From positions 22,189-86,188 of the forward strand of contig WOGZ01000134.1 of assembly GCA_009733775.1 (NCBI GenBank): 64,000 nt of DNA, written 5' to 3'. The translations under genes were made by a program, and so were the position numbers. This DNA is from Alectoria sarmentosa (lineage: Eukaryota > Ascomycota > Lecanoromycetes > Lecanorales > Parmeliaceae). This document shows, piece after piece, positions 21,777 through 34,167 of the stretch (positions are counted from its first letter, which is position 1; the number at the start of each line of letters is the position of its first letter). The notes beneath the pieces were generated by a model. That model was given only the letters and a program-made list of their open reading frames with translations, searched no databases and was not told the origin of the DNA.

Positions 21777-24700
21777 ATGAGTTCTCGAAAACGCAAGAAT
21801 AGTCCAGATCCAGGAACAGAGACAACTTTATCCAAAAGAGCCAAACTGCTGTCAAACCTCTGGCAGTCTCAAGAAGGAACTGTAGGGACCACGCAAGGGA
21901 GCCAAAGCAATCCTTCGAGCCCTGTGTACAGGATCAAAGCTATCATTGGAGAAAGGTCAACTGAGTATCTGATCGATTGGGCGGACGATCCCATCACCGG
22001 AGAAAAGTTCAAACCAGATTGGGTATGTAAACATGTCAGATGGTTCATCTTGCACCCTCCATTGGCTTCAGTGACGCCATTGTATGCTTCTTTAGCAGGC
22101 GCTAATTGTCAATTAGCAACCTAAGAAGAACGTAAATACAGCTGCAGTAAAGGCTTGGGAACAAGAGCACTCATCCCCCCTTCAAAGTATCTCAGATAGA
22201 CCTAAACGGCAGAGACGAAGACGAAGACGATTAAGTGCAGATAGAAATCGCACAACCAGTGACACAGCTGTCGAAACACGAAGACCTCAGCCTCAGCATA
22301 TAAGTGAAACTCCTTCTCACAAGATAAACCGCAGCGGCTCCCCAAATTATAAAAGAGGTATATCAAGAATTTTGGAGCAAACGCCTTCCCATCCCTCCTT
22401 CAACCCTCCCAACATAATTGTGCAGGTCTCGCAGCATAGTAGTTTTGACAGAGACCTGTACGTTGCGTATCAGTCTTCTCTATCCACCCAGGGAAATACA
22501 TCTTCGCTTCTACTACACCCAGAGTCTGGGTCTGGGAAATCTTTACCTCCTGCTACATTTTTGTCATACAGCAACGGTATTATACCTGATTCACAGTCTC
22601 TTCCAGGATCTGTGGAGCAGATTTCCGAGACATCATCAGGGAGCGCTCGAAATCCAACGCGCAGGATAGATCCGCATCCGGGCATCTCTACGGCTGCCTC
22701 TGAAGCTGACGAACGCCGAAGTCGACATCGTTCTACTGCCTCAGAAATCTTTGTGATTTCAGAAGACCAGACCAACAATAGCCACCCCTCACAAGCGACA
22801 ACAACGGACGACTCAATTCTAAGCGTACGAGACCCAAACTCGCAGTCGACTAGGCAAAATCATCTAGATCCTTCGAAAGAAGACATCATTGATCTTGGAG
22901 ATCCCATAGGAAACTCCACAAGGACGAACAGCTCATCGATCCTTGCCAATCCAATACATCTGCCGGATACTTTGGACTCTCGAGAACCTCCCCAGCCGCC
23001 ATCCAGCTCAGAAGACGGGATGTCTGACACTGTGCCAAACGATAACGGCTTGCCTCAAAACATGCAACCACTACGGATCAGAGCTACGCTCAAGAGAATC
23101 CGCGAAGATGGCGAGGCGAAAAGAGTGGCGGCGCGTAGTGTAAAGCGACAGCATTCCGAATCTTCGACGCCTCGAGCGTCTCCGTCGTTGGCTCAGGATG
23201 ATCGTGAAGGCTCCCAAATGAAGACCACCGTATGGCCGTCATCGTTGGTCCCAGACCAACCAGAGCAATCTCGACTATCAGCTACTGGAGGACCTCCAGC
23301 TCCAAGCCGCGATGAGCAGCCAGAACCGCCACCTTCGACTGCTAGACTCTCACCTTCTGTGACGAGAGATGAGGTCCATGTGCGTGTGCAGTCACCGGTT
23401 GCTGCACATTCATCGCGTTCCACAACATCGCCTTCAATTATTCCAGCGAAGGCTCCCTATCAGGTTCAAGAAGAGCCAGAACGACTTGAGGTTCAGCCGG
23501 CGATGATCCTAAAGGAGATTACACTGCCAGCGCGCAATCCCCATTCAGCTCCTCACACTCCAACCACACCGAGTAAGCTCTCGATGCATAAAGAGGCATC
23601 CCCTCTCCAGAGCCAGACGACGACTCTCAAGGCGAGGAATTTGGGACCGAGGGAATTTGTCGTTACTCTGCCCATGCAACCCCGCATCTTGAGCCAGTAC
23701 GTGGACACCATCGAATACTATCCCCAAGCCATAAGCAGAAACATGACGGAAGAAACAATCGGCGACGACGTCGTGGAGAGACTGAATGCACTTCTTTATC
23801 GGCTTGGCAATGTGGCTACTCATATTGGCCTTGAAGGTGGAGGACCAAGCAGCCAGGAAGAAATAAACCCCGAGGAAGAAGCGCTCTATGCTGAGCTGTC
23901 CAGCGAGAAATTCAAGTTTTTGGGACAGCTTTTGGCTCTTACTAAGGTAAGTCAAATACATATTGCAGTGGTTGCAAAGCCAGGTCATCTTCTCGACATC
24001 ATTGAGATGTTCTTGAAAGGGAAAAAGGTGTCTTATTTAAGACCAGACACGAAGACAAACGGACTCAAGACACAAGATCCAGGTTCATATGGATTGCAGA
24101 TAGTGAGTATCATATCCTCAGGGGAGGCGATCTCTTTGCCGCCTGTCCAACTCATCATCGCGTTTGATGAAACATTTAATGCGAAAGATGCCCATATCAT
24201 TAGATCGCGAGAGAACAAAGCAAGCGGCGATCACTTGACACCAGTGATTCGACTGGTTGTGTATAGTTCTGTCGAGCACCTGGATCTGTGTTTAGCGCGT
24301 TCGCTAGAGCCCATCGACAGAATTCGCAAACTTATTTTCTGCGTTTGGCATACACAACGCTCCGTTGGTCAACTCGAACCCGACGAACTTGGTCCAGCAG
24401 CCTGTGCTCAAGAGGTCTTTGAATTTTTAAATTTTGGATCTCAAACATCCGGCTGGACTCTACCAAACATCCGTCCAATCGAAAATCTGCCCATCATGGA
24501 TTCTGACTCTTCCTTGTCGGACGCCATATCTGACATCTCAGATATCTACAAGCCTGAAGGTGCTCCTAAATACTACCCCAACCCGGTCCCGCCATTCATC
24601 ACGAATCCAAACAACCCAGATGCCCTTCCGCGTGGGAGGCGTCCTTTCGTAAGGCCCGCATTTTTGAAACGATGTGTTACCCGACTTGCTAATTCTCCAC

Positions 24701-25661
24701 AGGACCTCGAACATGGCGACTCACTGGGAGTCCAAGCCAAGAAGCGGAAGATGCTCGCAGACTACAATGCAGGTCGACTCAACGGTCCTGTGAGCACTCA
24801 ACACCATCCTGGAGTCTTGTGTCACTAACACTTCGCTAGCCCACCATCGAAAGCCTTACGGCAGATATTCAAGAATGCAAGATCACCGAAAAGCTTTGGG
24901 AAGGTGAGAAGAAGCAAATGAACGAGACCATCAAGAGCCATGAGTACTGGCATGAGCGCCGCCAGTACGACTACGAAGAACTGCGCGAGAAAGCCGGTGA
25001 CCGCTACGCTACGATCCAAGAGCAAGCCGCCGAGCTTGAGAAGACTAAGAAAGACAATGGCAAAGCTCGGACAGAGATTCTGGCTCTCAAAGGTGAGCGT
25101 GGCACTCTTCAGAGAGAACTCACCGCAGCCCGTCTTGACCTCATCAACCACCCTGACCCAGCGGTCCGCGATACAGCCATCAAAGATGCCCGGATCCGCG
25201 AGCTCGAAGCTGAGGTTCTTGCCAAGAATAAAAAAATCGACAACTTGACCAAAGACTGGGAGCTCACGAAGCGGCTTTGGACCGACGCCTCCACCGCGGC
25301 CGCGACCGCTACCCAAGAACTCGCCGCTCTTGAAGCGAAGCAGCCCGAACTCGTCCGCAAGGCCGCTGAGAATGAGATGAAGAGGAAGGAGATGATGAAG
25401 GACGCCACGATCAAAGCGCTACAGAAGGAAGTGTTGATCCAGAAAGCGACGGTCAAGAGCAGGGACAACTTGATCCGACGGAAGGAAGAGCAGATTGCGG
25501 AGCTGAAGCGTGGACGCGGCGGTGTGCAGACGCGTGGGTCTAGCGTGCAGCCTCGATCTCCGAGGGGAGGGAGCCGCGGCGCGAGTCCTGCTGCCGGTAT
25601 GCTGGGAGGGGGTAGCAAGGGGGCGAGTGGGTTGAGCAGTAGGCTGAACCTGGATGGATAG
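21777..25661 (+). CDS. chromodomain plus HDA1-complex subunit 2/3 family protein
   Basis: Likely scaffold subunit of a class II histone deacetylase complex acting in heterochromatin silencing. Three exons: 21777-22022, 22117-24789, 24840-25661; 1246 aa, all joins in phase 0. The first intron (94 nt) lies inside the chromodomain, which reads YRIKAIIGERSTEYLIDWAD ... KPDWQPKKNVN (about residues 50-105) once spliced. Residues 110-600 are Ser/Pro-rich. The HDA2/3-type region covers about 605-870 (ILSQYVDTIEYYPQAI, LLALTKVSQIHIAVV, LQIVSIISSGEAISLPPVQL, VRLVVYSSVEHLDLCLARS-like). The third exon is a long coiled coil (about 974-1190) ending in a Gly/Arg/Ser tail. The second intron has GTGAGC, CACTAAC and CTAG signals. 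Chromodomain, HDA2/3 and coiled coil together point to a histone-methyl-reading deacetylase subunit; the partner is inferred. Confidence 0.88.
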
Positions 25662-26430
25662 CCTGCTTGGAGGGGACTTGTATTTTTGGAGAGTGGGGCT
25701 GATATCCAAGGAAAGAGAGGAGGATGATGACGATGAGGGTGGGTGCTTCTGATGTACTCAGCTGAGGGGATGGTGGATTTGTGTTTCGGCAGGGAGGCGA
25801 AGGGGCTGGTTGTAGCCGAGTGCAGCAGGAGAAGATGATGCCTGATGATTTTGGCATTGTGGTAACAAAGAACATGATGGGAGTTCACCAGACAGGTCCC
25901 TAGGAACACAGATTGGGGTGCCTTTGATTCTCATTGGTTGATTGGCTGCTTTAAACCTAGCGTTCCTTCTGTCCCCGCCTACTGCATTGCAATATCTGTC
26001 AGAACATAAATGACTAAACAGCCATACAGATCACGACATCGATACATGGGATCTGACATGGGCATTCCAATTGTCACATTGTGTGACATGTTGCTAACAC
26101 AGATGCGAATAGAAGTCACCATGACCATACCAATGGAAGAAGACCAAGAGGTCCATTGTGTTTTTATACATATCCAGCATATGCCATAAAGGACGACGCC
26201 ACCCATGCGACAACCCCGACCACGGGGTAGAAGACGAACACCAAAACCCTATACAATCACCGTTGGCTCATGCCTCAAAGAATCAGCCATCAAGGGCTCT
26301 CGAGAGCGCAAGGGCGCACTCAAAACGCCATGGTCTACCATTTCCGTTCCGTGACGCTTAGGTGCCAGAACGCTGTCCAACGACATGGTCCCGAGGCCAA
26401 GATGTATATGTGCTCGTTGTAGGGCAACTC
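25662..26430. other. convergent intergenic region
   Basis: About 770 bp between the HDA2/3-type stop and the stop of the small minus-strand gene. Only UTR-like sequence is seen. Confidence 0.5.
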
Positions 26431-26794
26431 CTATTGCTGCAGACTGTCGACACTGTCGACGCTGCTCTCCCCTGACAGCTGACTCATGCTGCTCACGCCT
26501 TGGTCGGTTGGTGTGCGGCGGCTGGATCGGGTGGCCAGGTCCATTTGGCGTTTGGTGTGTTGGTGCATTGACCTGATGATGTCGTGTCAGTACTTGCTTA
26601 CGAGAGATTGTCATTGTAGGTGGTGAGAGGGGCGTTCGCAAAAAGTGCAGGAAGGGAGGGAGGCAAGGGTGGATGGACGCTTACCGTGAGTAGGAGTTTA
26701 CAGACTCCATGGGATTGTCCAGGTCGTAGTGGGCGGCGAATGATTCTTGGGGAGTCGAGTCAGTGGCGAAGGTGGTTGGGATTGGGGAAGCCAT
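26431..26794 (-). CDS. small conserved-type 83-aa protein
   Basis: Two exons: 26685-26794 and 26431-26572, joined in phase across a 111-nt intron (GTAAGC...ATCAG); 83 aa. The protein starts MASPIPTTFATDSTPQES, continues through NPMESVNSYSRSMHQHTKRQ and MDLATRSSRRTPTDQG, and ends SSVDSVDSLQQ. The motif SMHQHTKRQM followed by a basic Arg/Ser stretch looks like a short protein I associate with many filamentous ascomycetes, but I cannot name its function. No signal peptide or membrane segment. The tail repeat SVDSVDS comes from a direct gtcgaca repeat. Good splice signals and in-phase joining support a real gene. Confidence 0.7.
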
Positions 26795-28481
26795 TGTTGT
26801 TTGTGATGAGATGGAAAAATGTGGTGGTTGTGTGGGTAGTGATGATGGTGATTTTGTGTGCTTTGTTGGAAGATGAAGTAGGTGTTGGGCAAGAGATATG
26901 TATGTCTGGAGGCAATGATGTAGGAAGGCAGTCAGTTGGTAGGTAGGATTCTTAGTAAGATTAGAAAATGGTATGTTGCAGGGAGAGCTTCAAATGTAAA
27001 AATGAATAAAATGCAGGTCCGGGGGAAATGGCGTTGAATGGGTCCTCTCGACTGACTGCTTACTTACTCTTAGCCTCGACCTGCCACCGCACGGTCCAGC
27101 TATGACGCGCTAAATGATGGCATGATCTGCAGAGCCGTAACTGATCTGAGTATAGCGCTGCCAAGGGATAATGAATAAGCAGAATGAGTGAATAGGATTG
27201 GTTGATGGAGAACGCCATTGCCGTCAGATAAAGTAGGCGGAATATGTAGTGGGACAGGGCGAGCATCCAAGTGGCGATGGTGCATCATACCGGCATCATA
27301 ATGCAGGTTGTACTCAAAAGTCAAATACTACCTTACCTACTGTACAGTACTTTTAATTGGTGGACTGTCAGCCGCATGCAGTAGCCTATCAAGGCGGAAC
27401 TTTCCAGCTTTCAGATAGAGATATTGTGTTTGTATGTATGTTGAGACCATGACGATAGGCCGCATTCAACAATGTGAGTGGATGGAATATAGTGACCGTA
27501 GACCAGACGTTGACCTGTCTTCTTTATTATTGCGATTACGTGACCAGTGCCACTAGTGACGGTGAGAGGCATATTTTTTGTTTGTCCACTGGGAAGGAGT
27601 ACCGAGCTCATTTCCTGCATCACTCATTTGACTCCATGATCGTGTTCATCTGAAGAGTGCATCTGACATCCGATATTACTCTTGCTCTTGTCAACGGAGC
27701 TTATTTGGCCACCAAGGTTGAAGCAAAAGTCAAAATCTGCAACCCAGGCGCTGATCATGCAAGCATATTGCTAACGCATGGATAGAGGACAACTGGTGAA
27801 CGTTTATCATTGCCACGGAGAGATCATGCAGTAGTAAAGCGTCATAGCAGCTTTGGCCGCACAGCCATTGTATTCCTCCACTCCGGCTGTTGGCCTGCCA
27901 AAGTGTTAGTCTTGAGAGGACTGAGACAAGAGATCTGAAGCCGAGCATGTGCGGACTTGTGTAAAGAAGGAGAGGTACTACTACTGTAAGCTGACATGGC
28001 GTACGGGTAAGAGAAGACTAGGGGAAGTCTTTTAGGAACCTGCATCGGGAAGTGAAGCAACAGGATCGTGATTGCCAATTCATTAGCTTCCTTCTCGATT
28101 TTACGACTAGCATCCTTGGCTCCTGCCGTCATGGTGGAAGTTGGAGAGCAATAGCTTCTTGACCGCCGCCGTTGCTGCTCTTCTGCTACTTCCACGTAGC
28201 AAAATACATATAATTCTGTACGTCAAAATAAGCCCTGTATGACAAAGCCATGCGAAAATTCCACTAGTTGTGCTGCTCTTTTTCCCTCTCCCTCTCCCTC
28301 TCCCTCGCTGGAGCGGAAGCATTGACCTACCATCGAACATGCAGCACACACACCATCAAGAACAGTCCCTTCCTTCCCCCTACAAAATGCTCTCTGCGGC
28401 CACAAATGTCTCTCTCTCTCCGCAACTGCCTCCCACGCAGATGCTGACTTAGCATCTGCACATCTTTTCCCCAATCGTCCA
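26795..28481. other. intergenic, no gene seen
   Basis: About 1.7 kb with only short open frames and stops in every frame. It probably holds the promoter of the small gene and the 3' UTR of the F-box gene. A pyrimidine microsatellite, four units of CCCTCT-like sequence, lies at about 28284-28307. Confidence 0.5.
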
Positions 28482-30161
28482 TCATGACATCCTTGTCCCG
28501 CACAAGCCTGGTCTTCCCACCAGGTCAAACCTTCGACCTTCCCCTTCCACAATCACCCTTACACCTCCCCCCACTGCCGCCTTAAGTTGATCTTCCAAAG
28601 AGACAGGGAATGGCAACCCTTCGTATTGCTCCTCAAGCTTCACTTTCCGAAGTCGAATGCCGTAACCCATCCACGATCTTACCCCTCTGACCTCCATCAC
28701 CTTCAAACACGGCCATGGTCCGGCGAGAAGCACAGGGAACACAATGGATCCGAAAAGTCGGTCCATGATACGAACGGGGTGAACACCACCACGTATCCCG
28801 AATTGAAATTCCTGACGCGGACCTTGTTCAAATCTGAATTCTTCCAGAGTTCCCGACACCGATTCAATGAAAGAGGACCATTCAGCCAGCAGAGAGCATT
28901 CATTCATTCCCCGCAACACGTCACATTCTTCAATATTCCTGCCGCCCACTTTGCGGAGGGTCAAGGACTTCAACCCCGTGCAGCGACCGGTGAGAGGTTT
29001 CAACAGGCCTCTCACAAGGCCGGGCCAAACGAAACCCGAATGTACAGACCACCACTTCCTATACTCCGGCAACGCGGCTTTTGTCGATGGACGTAACCTT
29101 GGAGCAGGCGCAAACACTGTGCCGTACGGGGCTTTGCCACAGCACTGAACGTTGTCAAGAGTCAGCCTGACCAGTTTTGTTGGATCGATCGTTGACAGTA
29201 TCGAGGCGGCTATGACTGGCTCCATGACGCCGAGCAGACGTATGGAAGAAGCATGGGGAAAGTATTGGCCCCGTAATAGGGAAGCCCGTGGAGATACGGT
29301 ACTCCAATTTTTGGAAAGATCTGCCAGATCGAATCTTCTAATATTCTCCAGGCACCGCATCAGGTCCCAGAAAGCAGGCTTCGCGACGTCGGTGCTGAAA
29401 CTTCGCCAATGGCCAGTTGGTGGCAAGAACGTCCAGATCAACACTCGGACGTACTTCCTGTACTCCTTTCGGTTCATCAAGGTCTTTATGAAAGTCTCCT
29501 GCCTCCGTACCATGTTCACTGGGATGCTGGTGCACTTTACACTATCCGAAAGCTCTTCTTGAGGTCCAAACCTTGCATACGGCGCAAAGTCTGTTGGCTG
29601 CTCGTACCCATAGCAAATAACGAGACCTCGATTGTGCGTGCTGAGATCCACATGCCGATAGATGTGCGGGACGCTTGCTTCCTTCATGGCCTTTGATGCG
29701 AGACACAAATCCAAAAGGTCCTGGGGATCACAGTGCTCGGCGATAATGAAGAGTATGTCTTCTGGAAGGCTTAAGAAGCAAGTAACAGCCACGATTAGCG
29801 GACTTGATGTGCTCTTTGCCGGCATGATCGTGAGCCCAATTCCAGTGGGTGAGAGTCGTACGGAGAAGTCTGATATGTTCAGGTGTGCCTTTTCGAAAAG
29901 GCGCCCCATCGTTTCGCCGTCCTCGGATGATGAGCTGTCCCTTGCCTTTCGGATAATCCGAGCGCCTCGAATGCGGGAAGGCTCCATGTCAAAGTCTGCA
30001 ATGTCCAAGCCCGAGTCCTGGAAGTGGCGCAACATGTCTTGATCCGTCATGACCGATGCTCGTGACTGGACGTTGACTGACCTGGGACTTGAGGATGGCT
30101 GTAGGTAGTAGTCCGCTGTATCTAACCCATCCCTTTTGATTTGTAGCACAGCACGCTTCAT
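28482..30161 (-). CDS. F-box-like protein, intact paralogue A
   Basis: Single exon, 559 aa. A basic/disordered N-terminus (about 1-130) is followed by an F-box-like segment SLPEDILFIIAEHCDPQDLL and then a leucine-rich-repeat-like body (LVRLTLDNVQCCGKAP, GLKSLTLRKVGGRN). The C-terminal PVLLAGPWPCLKVMEVRGVR is shared with the two paralogues in this window. F-box proteins are substrate adaptors of SCF ubiquitin ligases; the substrate is unknown. The paralogue B gene is at 39480-40979 and a decayed copy at 18910-20217. The N-terminus has tandem-like units (DGLDTADYYL, SGLDIADFDM, AHLNISDFSV), suggesting a short internal repeat. Confidence 0.82.
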   Translation of the reverse strand: MKRAVLQIKRDGLDTADYYLQPSSSPRSVNVQSRASVMTDQDMLRHFQDSGLDIADFDMEPSRIRGARIIRKARDSSSSEDGETMGRLFEKAHLNISDFSVRLSPTGIGLTIMPAKSTSSPLIVAVTCFLSLPEDILFIIAEHCDPQDLLDLCLASKAMKEASVPHIYRHVDLSTHNRGLVICYGYEQPTDFAPYARFGPQEELSDSVKCTSIPVNMVRRQETFIKTLMNRKEYRKYVRVLIWTFLPPTGHWRSFSTDVAKPAFWDLMRCLENIRRFDLADLSKNWSTVSPRASLLRGQYFPHASSIRLLGVMEPVIAASILSTIDPTKLVRLTLDNVQCCGKAPYGTVFAPAPRLRPSTKAALPEYRKWWSVHSGFVWPGLVRGLLKPLTGRCTGLKSLTLRKVGGRNIEECDVLRGMNECSLLAEWSSFIESVSGTLEEFRFEQGPRQEFQFGIRGGVHPVRIMDRLFGSIVFPVLLAGPWPCLKVMEVRGVRSWMGYGIRLRKVKLEEQYEGLPFPVSLEDQLKAAVGGGVRVIVEGEGRRFDLVGRPGLCGTRMS

Positions 30162-31289
30162 GGTTGACTTCGCTCGTAATGGAGAGTTATTGAGTGATGA
30201 AATTGGTTCAAGTACTGGTGTTAGCCTAGATTACGCGAAACTAGCGAGGGAAAGTAGACCGTGTTCTTCTACAAGGTGTTGAGCAGGCGGTTATGACTTT
30301 TTACCCGAGTGAAGTGTTACAGCTGTCGAATATGTCCCATCACATGACCTCTCCCTGGCCGCAAAAGAAGAAAACAATTACAGGTCGCCCATTCGAAGAT
30401 GATCTGTCTTGATACTGAGTCTCCAGAAAAGCTGTGCATCTTCATCGCAGTCTCTGCCTCTATACTATTTTTTCCTTCTCCATCTGTCGCTGACTTGGCC
30501 CCTCTGTTACCCTAGTCAGCAAACAATATCACTAAACCTTGCCATGAGAACCCATTTTATCATTCTACGAAGACCTTCGGCTAGCTTTTCTGTCGTTTTG
30601 GGTGTGGAGAAGGACCACCTGTAGGATACGTCGCCTTGGAAACGATCCATGAAGTCACATAGAATTCAAAGACTTTCAGTCTTCGGGGCGCAGCACGCAG
30701 ATGCTCTGATTGTGACGTGTTGTTTTTGATGACCCGTTGACTAGGTGTTTCTGCATATCTATCTTTTTTTGGGTTATTTTTGATTTTTTGCGATCACCGC
30801 GGGCTCGTCCAATCTTTCTGTTGGCCTGGATATCTCTAGGATTGTTTCACCTCTTATGCTTCAAAGGCGATGGCGCGCCTGCATGAGCCGGACTTTGATA
30901 TTGTCACTGACTAAGGTGTTTTTGGGCGAAGGTAACTTCTGGTGAGCAGAACGGCTCATAGGCAGACCGGTCAGAATGGTTGATGAATTGTAGCAATCGA
31001 CACCTGGGGACATGTGCTGGATTCCGACTGAGGGAGGAAGACAGTCTTGCTGACCCATATACTGCTCCGTGCAGAAAAGGCTGTGCACACATCTATGTAA
31101 TGTGCAGAATCCATTTGTGTCGATACATGTGCAGAAGTCCCCGATGGGGCCACAAAGGTCCTGAATTAATACGACAGTTGCTAAGCTTAAGTAGCAACAA
31201 ACGGTGGACACGGCGGAAAACGGCTGTGGCTCTTGAGTAGCAGCCGGCGGTGTTCGCGGAGACTGAGCTTGAGCTGAGTGTTGGGTACT
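30162..31289. other. intergenic, no gene seen
   Basis: About 1.1 kb upstream of F-box paralogue A. Short frames only. AT-rich stretch with T-runs at about 30770-30790. Confidence 0.45.
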
Positions 31290-32937
31290 CTATTCGAGAG
31301 AGGTTGGGAAACATGGGTTGGAATCATTTGGATCTTCACGGTCGATGTCGCACTCCCCTTTCCAAGCTTGAAGAACCCGATCTTTTTCTTTCATTCTGGT
31401 CTCTATCGGCGGCTCCGTGTTCTGCCAGCGTTTGTGTTTCACCGGGTAACTTCCCAATGGGATTTGACATGGATCATCTTCAAGCATGATGCCCAGGCAG
31501 AAGTCGGGAATTAGGACTTTTTTTTGGGGATCTTGCCATCGCTTGTGCTTGATGGGACAAATTCGCCCTTGCTTGCTTGTAGGGCCCATCTCCGCTGATT
31601 ATGTCTAAGCGTCCTGGCATCTGTGATTGAAGTATTGTGGACTCGACTCACACACATTGCAGTGCGGGCTCTGCATCCAGGTTGGATCCTTGACCATGAC
31701 CTCACAAATTTCCTCGAGCCCTTCTGTCCTCTTGCCGTCCTTGAGTGTGATTTCTTGTCGTCCATTGTTTGGGGGGCCAGCAATAGCTAGACAGCTGAAC
31801 CACAGTACGAAGACTCAGATCTCGGACCTGGAAAATGTGAGCTTTTGGTATATCTGCAGAATTCAACAATCATCTTCGCTCGTTGGTGATGCTGGTCATG
31901 TTCATGGGAATTGTCACACACCCAAAGGAGGGGCTTCGACTGATCATATCGGGCTAGAGTCTCTACTTGAATTCACCTCCAAAACTTCTCAACGGGGGCG
32001 GATGGTACAGCTTATGCAAACCTCGGAAAGGCGCGATATCGTGGACCTGGAACGAGGAGGCGGTCAGATAATGGCAAGGAGGGATTTGGGTGGGCAGCCT
32101 GGGTTGACCTGCGTGAAGTGTGAGCTGAACACATGATTTGAGGATCGAAGCGACCTACCCGTAGGACCGTAGTAGTCGTCACGTTGATTGGCCAGCCTCG
32201 TGGAAAGGAGTAGGCTAGAGGAGTGGGCGTTGAGGCTTGGCCACGCTGCGACGTTGTAGTGGGAGTGTATGGTTGCGAGCCTCTGTGAAAGGGTGTGGGT
32301 TGGGAGAGCCGACGTCGTAAGAGTGAGGAGTACTTGTTTGCCAGCCTTGTGGGAAGGCAGGTCGCTTCGACGGAGCAGAAGTATGACGAGGCTGTTGGGA
32401 AGGCTGTGGCTCGTTGTGCTCTAGGGCCCGTCGACGAGGCCGAGCGGAGACTTGAGTTGAAATGCATTCCTTGTATGGGTATAGATATAGATCCTACAGG
32501 CTACGAGTGCCCTTCCTCTTGAGGCCCAAGTCTAGAGGAGCGCTCCACTGTACCTACCCAAACAGGTTTCCCGAAGTGGGTGTCTGTACCCAAGTATGTG
32601 CCATTGAACAAAGGAAAAGGGAAGCTGCATCTTTCTCTGCTCCGCCTTTCGGATTCAGTCAGGAGAAGAACGCAAGCACCCGCTTTGGACCTCCACTCTC
32701 CGTATCCTGGCGATTTCGCGGCGCGTGTGCTTCAAGGTCCTTGAAATAAGCCCGAGATCGGGGCGTGGGATACGAAATGGGTACATCGGGCCCGTTTTGG
32801 TTTGAGCTAGCGCGCTGAAAACCTGGGCAGAAGGTCGATGGAGGTTCGTTCGAGGATTGTGTTCCATTACCCATCATAGGGGTCAGATGTTGCGAGGTCA
32901 AGGCGAGATCAGAAGCAAGTGCATCGTTTCTGAGCAC
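31290..32937 (-). pseudogene. possible decayed or unresolved Pro/Ser-rich gene
   Basis: Several protein-like stretches lie in order on the minus strand without a clean model. These are: a Ser/Pro-rich stretch 32659-32937 (CPGFQRASSNQNGPDVPISY); LFNGTYLGTDTHFGKPVW; two related segments AFPQGWQTSTPHSYDV and YSFPRGWPINVTTTTV, separated by an apparent +1 frame change near 32285; a hydrophobic stretch at about 31800 (LWFSCLAIAG); GLEEICEVMVKDPTWMQSPH; and 31290-31589 with a duplicated KHKRWQ motif (PIKHKRWQDP, PVKHKRWQNT). I could not join them without forced splices. They could be a decayed gene, two small genes, or chance frames. No function recognised. Confidence 0.27.
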
Positions 32938-33297
32938 CAGTTTCGCTCACTGTACGAACGAGTCAGCGCCGCGACAGTCAAGACTAGACATTCAAGGTAC
33001 TAGTACTGGGGTTCTTTTGCAAGATCATTGACGATGGAAGCTTCATGCAGTGTGTACAAACGAGCTACTTTATCAACTATATGAGACCAAAACGAAAGTC
33101 GTCAGAACGGCAGTGCTTCAAAGTCCTCCGAGGCTCGACAGATCGAGCGAAAGCGCTGACTAAAAGCCCACGCAAAACTCAAAGATCCGACGGCGACTAC
33201 AAGCCACGAAACTTGACGAAGAATATGAACGAAGAAGCGAAGAAATATCAATACCATGTTGCGTCATGTGCAGCCTCTTGTTTCCTGAATCCTCCTC

Positions 33298-34167
33298 TCA
33301 TGCTTCGACCTCCCCTCGGGCCCAGAAGTGCCTCTTGGATACATCAGACAGCTCCCGCTTGCCATGCTGTCGTGCCGGAGCGGGGCATTGAGGACCCACA
33401 CAACAGTCGATGACACCGGTATTGCAATTTCCGTAGCTATTCGCAGCGTTGTCGTTAGGGTAGGTGTAGGCTGCACCTGCACAAGGCTCAAAAAAAGGCG
33501 AAGCAGGTCCATTCGGGACGTCTTGTTCTGGGTTGTAACAGATCGGGCCGGGACCTGTGTTACCGCAGGTGTGACCGTCGTTGAAGAGTGCTGATGGCGA
33601 AAATCAGCGTGCAAACATTGGAAGGGAACGTGGACGAGGAAGTGAAGACATACGGATATTGCAACCAGTCACCGCAACACCTGAGCAGGAGCAAGAAATG
33701 GGAATAGAGAAACCATCAACATAACTGACATCCACGTCGGGAACGTAGTTGGGAGAAGAATAGCTTGCTTCGATTTTGGAGCCCTGGGGGTCGTAGGTCT
33801 TGCCAATTGTGATGCGCCCGGCCCAGTCGGATGGGAAGAGCACCTGGGTTGAGGAGGTGAGCACACCAGATCCGGGATTGCCGACAGGCGTTGGTGCTCC
33901 TGCATTGGAGCCATAGAAGATGGAGAGGGGAACGCCGAAGGAGTTGACGACCTTAATGGTGAGGTCTGGCCCACCTGCGAAGGCGGGTCTGGGTCCAACG
34001 TGAGGCGGCCTGGTGGCTAGAGGATCAAGGGCACCTCCAGAGGCAGTACCGAGGACGACGGAAGTGGATTCTGCTTGTGGGGCTCGAACAACCATGGCGG
34101 GCTCTTCAGCGAAGGCCGGAGTCGTCAGAGCGAGGGCCCAAATGGCAATGTAGGTCGACATCGGCAT
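33298..34167 (-). CDS. secreted thaumatin-like protein
   Basis: Secreted beta-rich, disulphide-bonded protein of the fungal thaumatin-like family, sometimes described as antigenic or cell-wall associated. Two exons: 33654-34167 and 33298-33590, joined in phase across a 63-nt intron (GTATGT...CATCAG); 268 aa. It has a signal peptide (about residues 1-20: MPMSTYIAIWALALTTPAFA). The mature domain contains NSFGVPLSIFYGSNAGAP, SDWAGRITIGKTYDP, DVDVSYVDGFSIPISCSCSG, then GCNIPLFNDGHTCGN, VPNGPASPFFEPCAGAAYTY and DCCVGPQC. The splice restores GCNIPLFNDG. After the last Cys there is a 30-residue polar tail containing a dibasic KR. No GPI-anchor signal. Confidence 0.92.

Noticed and set aside
23944..23968. 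AAG|GTAAGT as an intron donor in the HDA2/3 gene
   Set aside because: The nearest AG acceptor would give an intron of about 20 nt, and the frame reads through with family-like sequence.
26249..26641. 130-aa minus-strand frame
   Set aside because: It is the wrong reading frame across the intron and second exon of the 83-aa gene.
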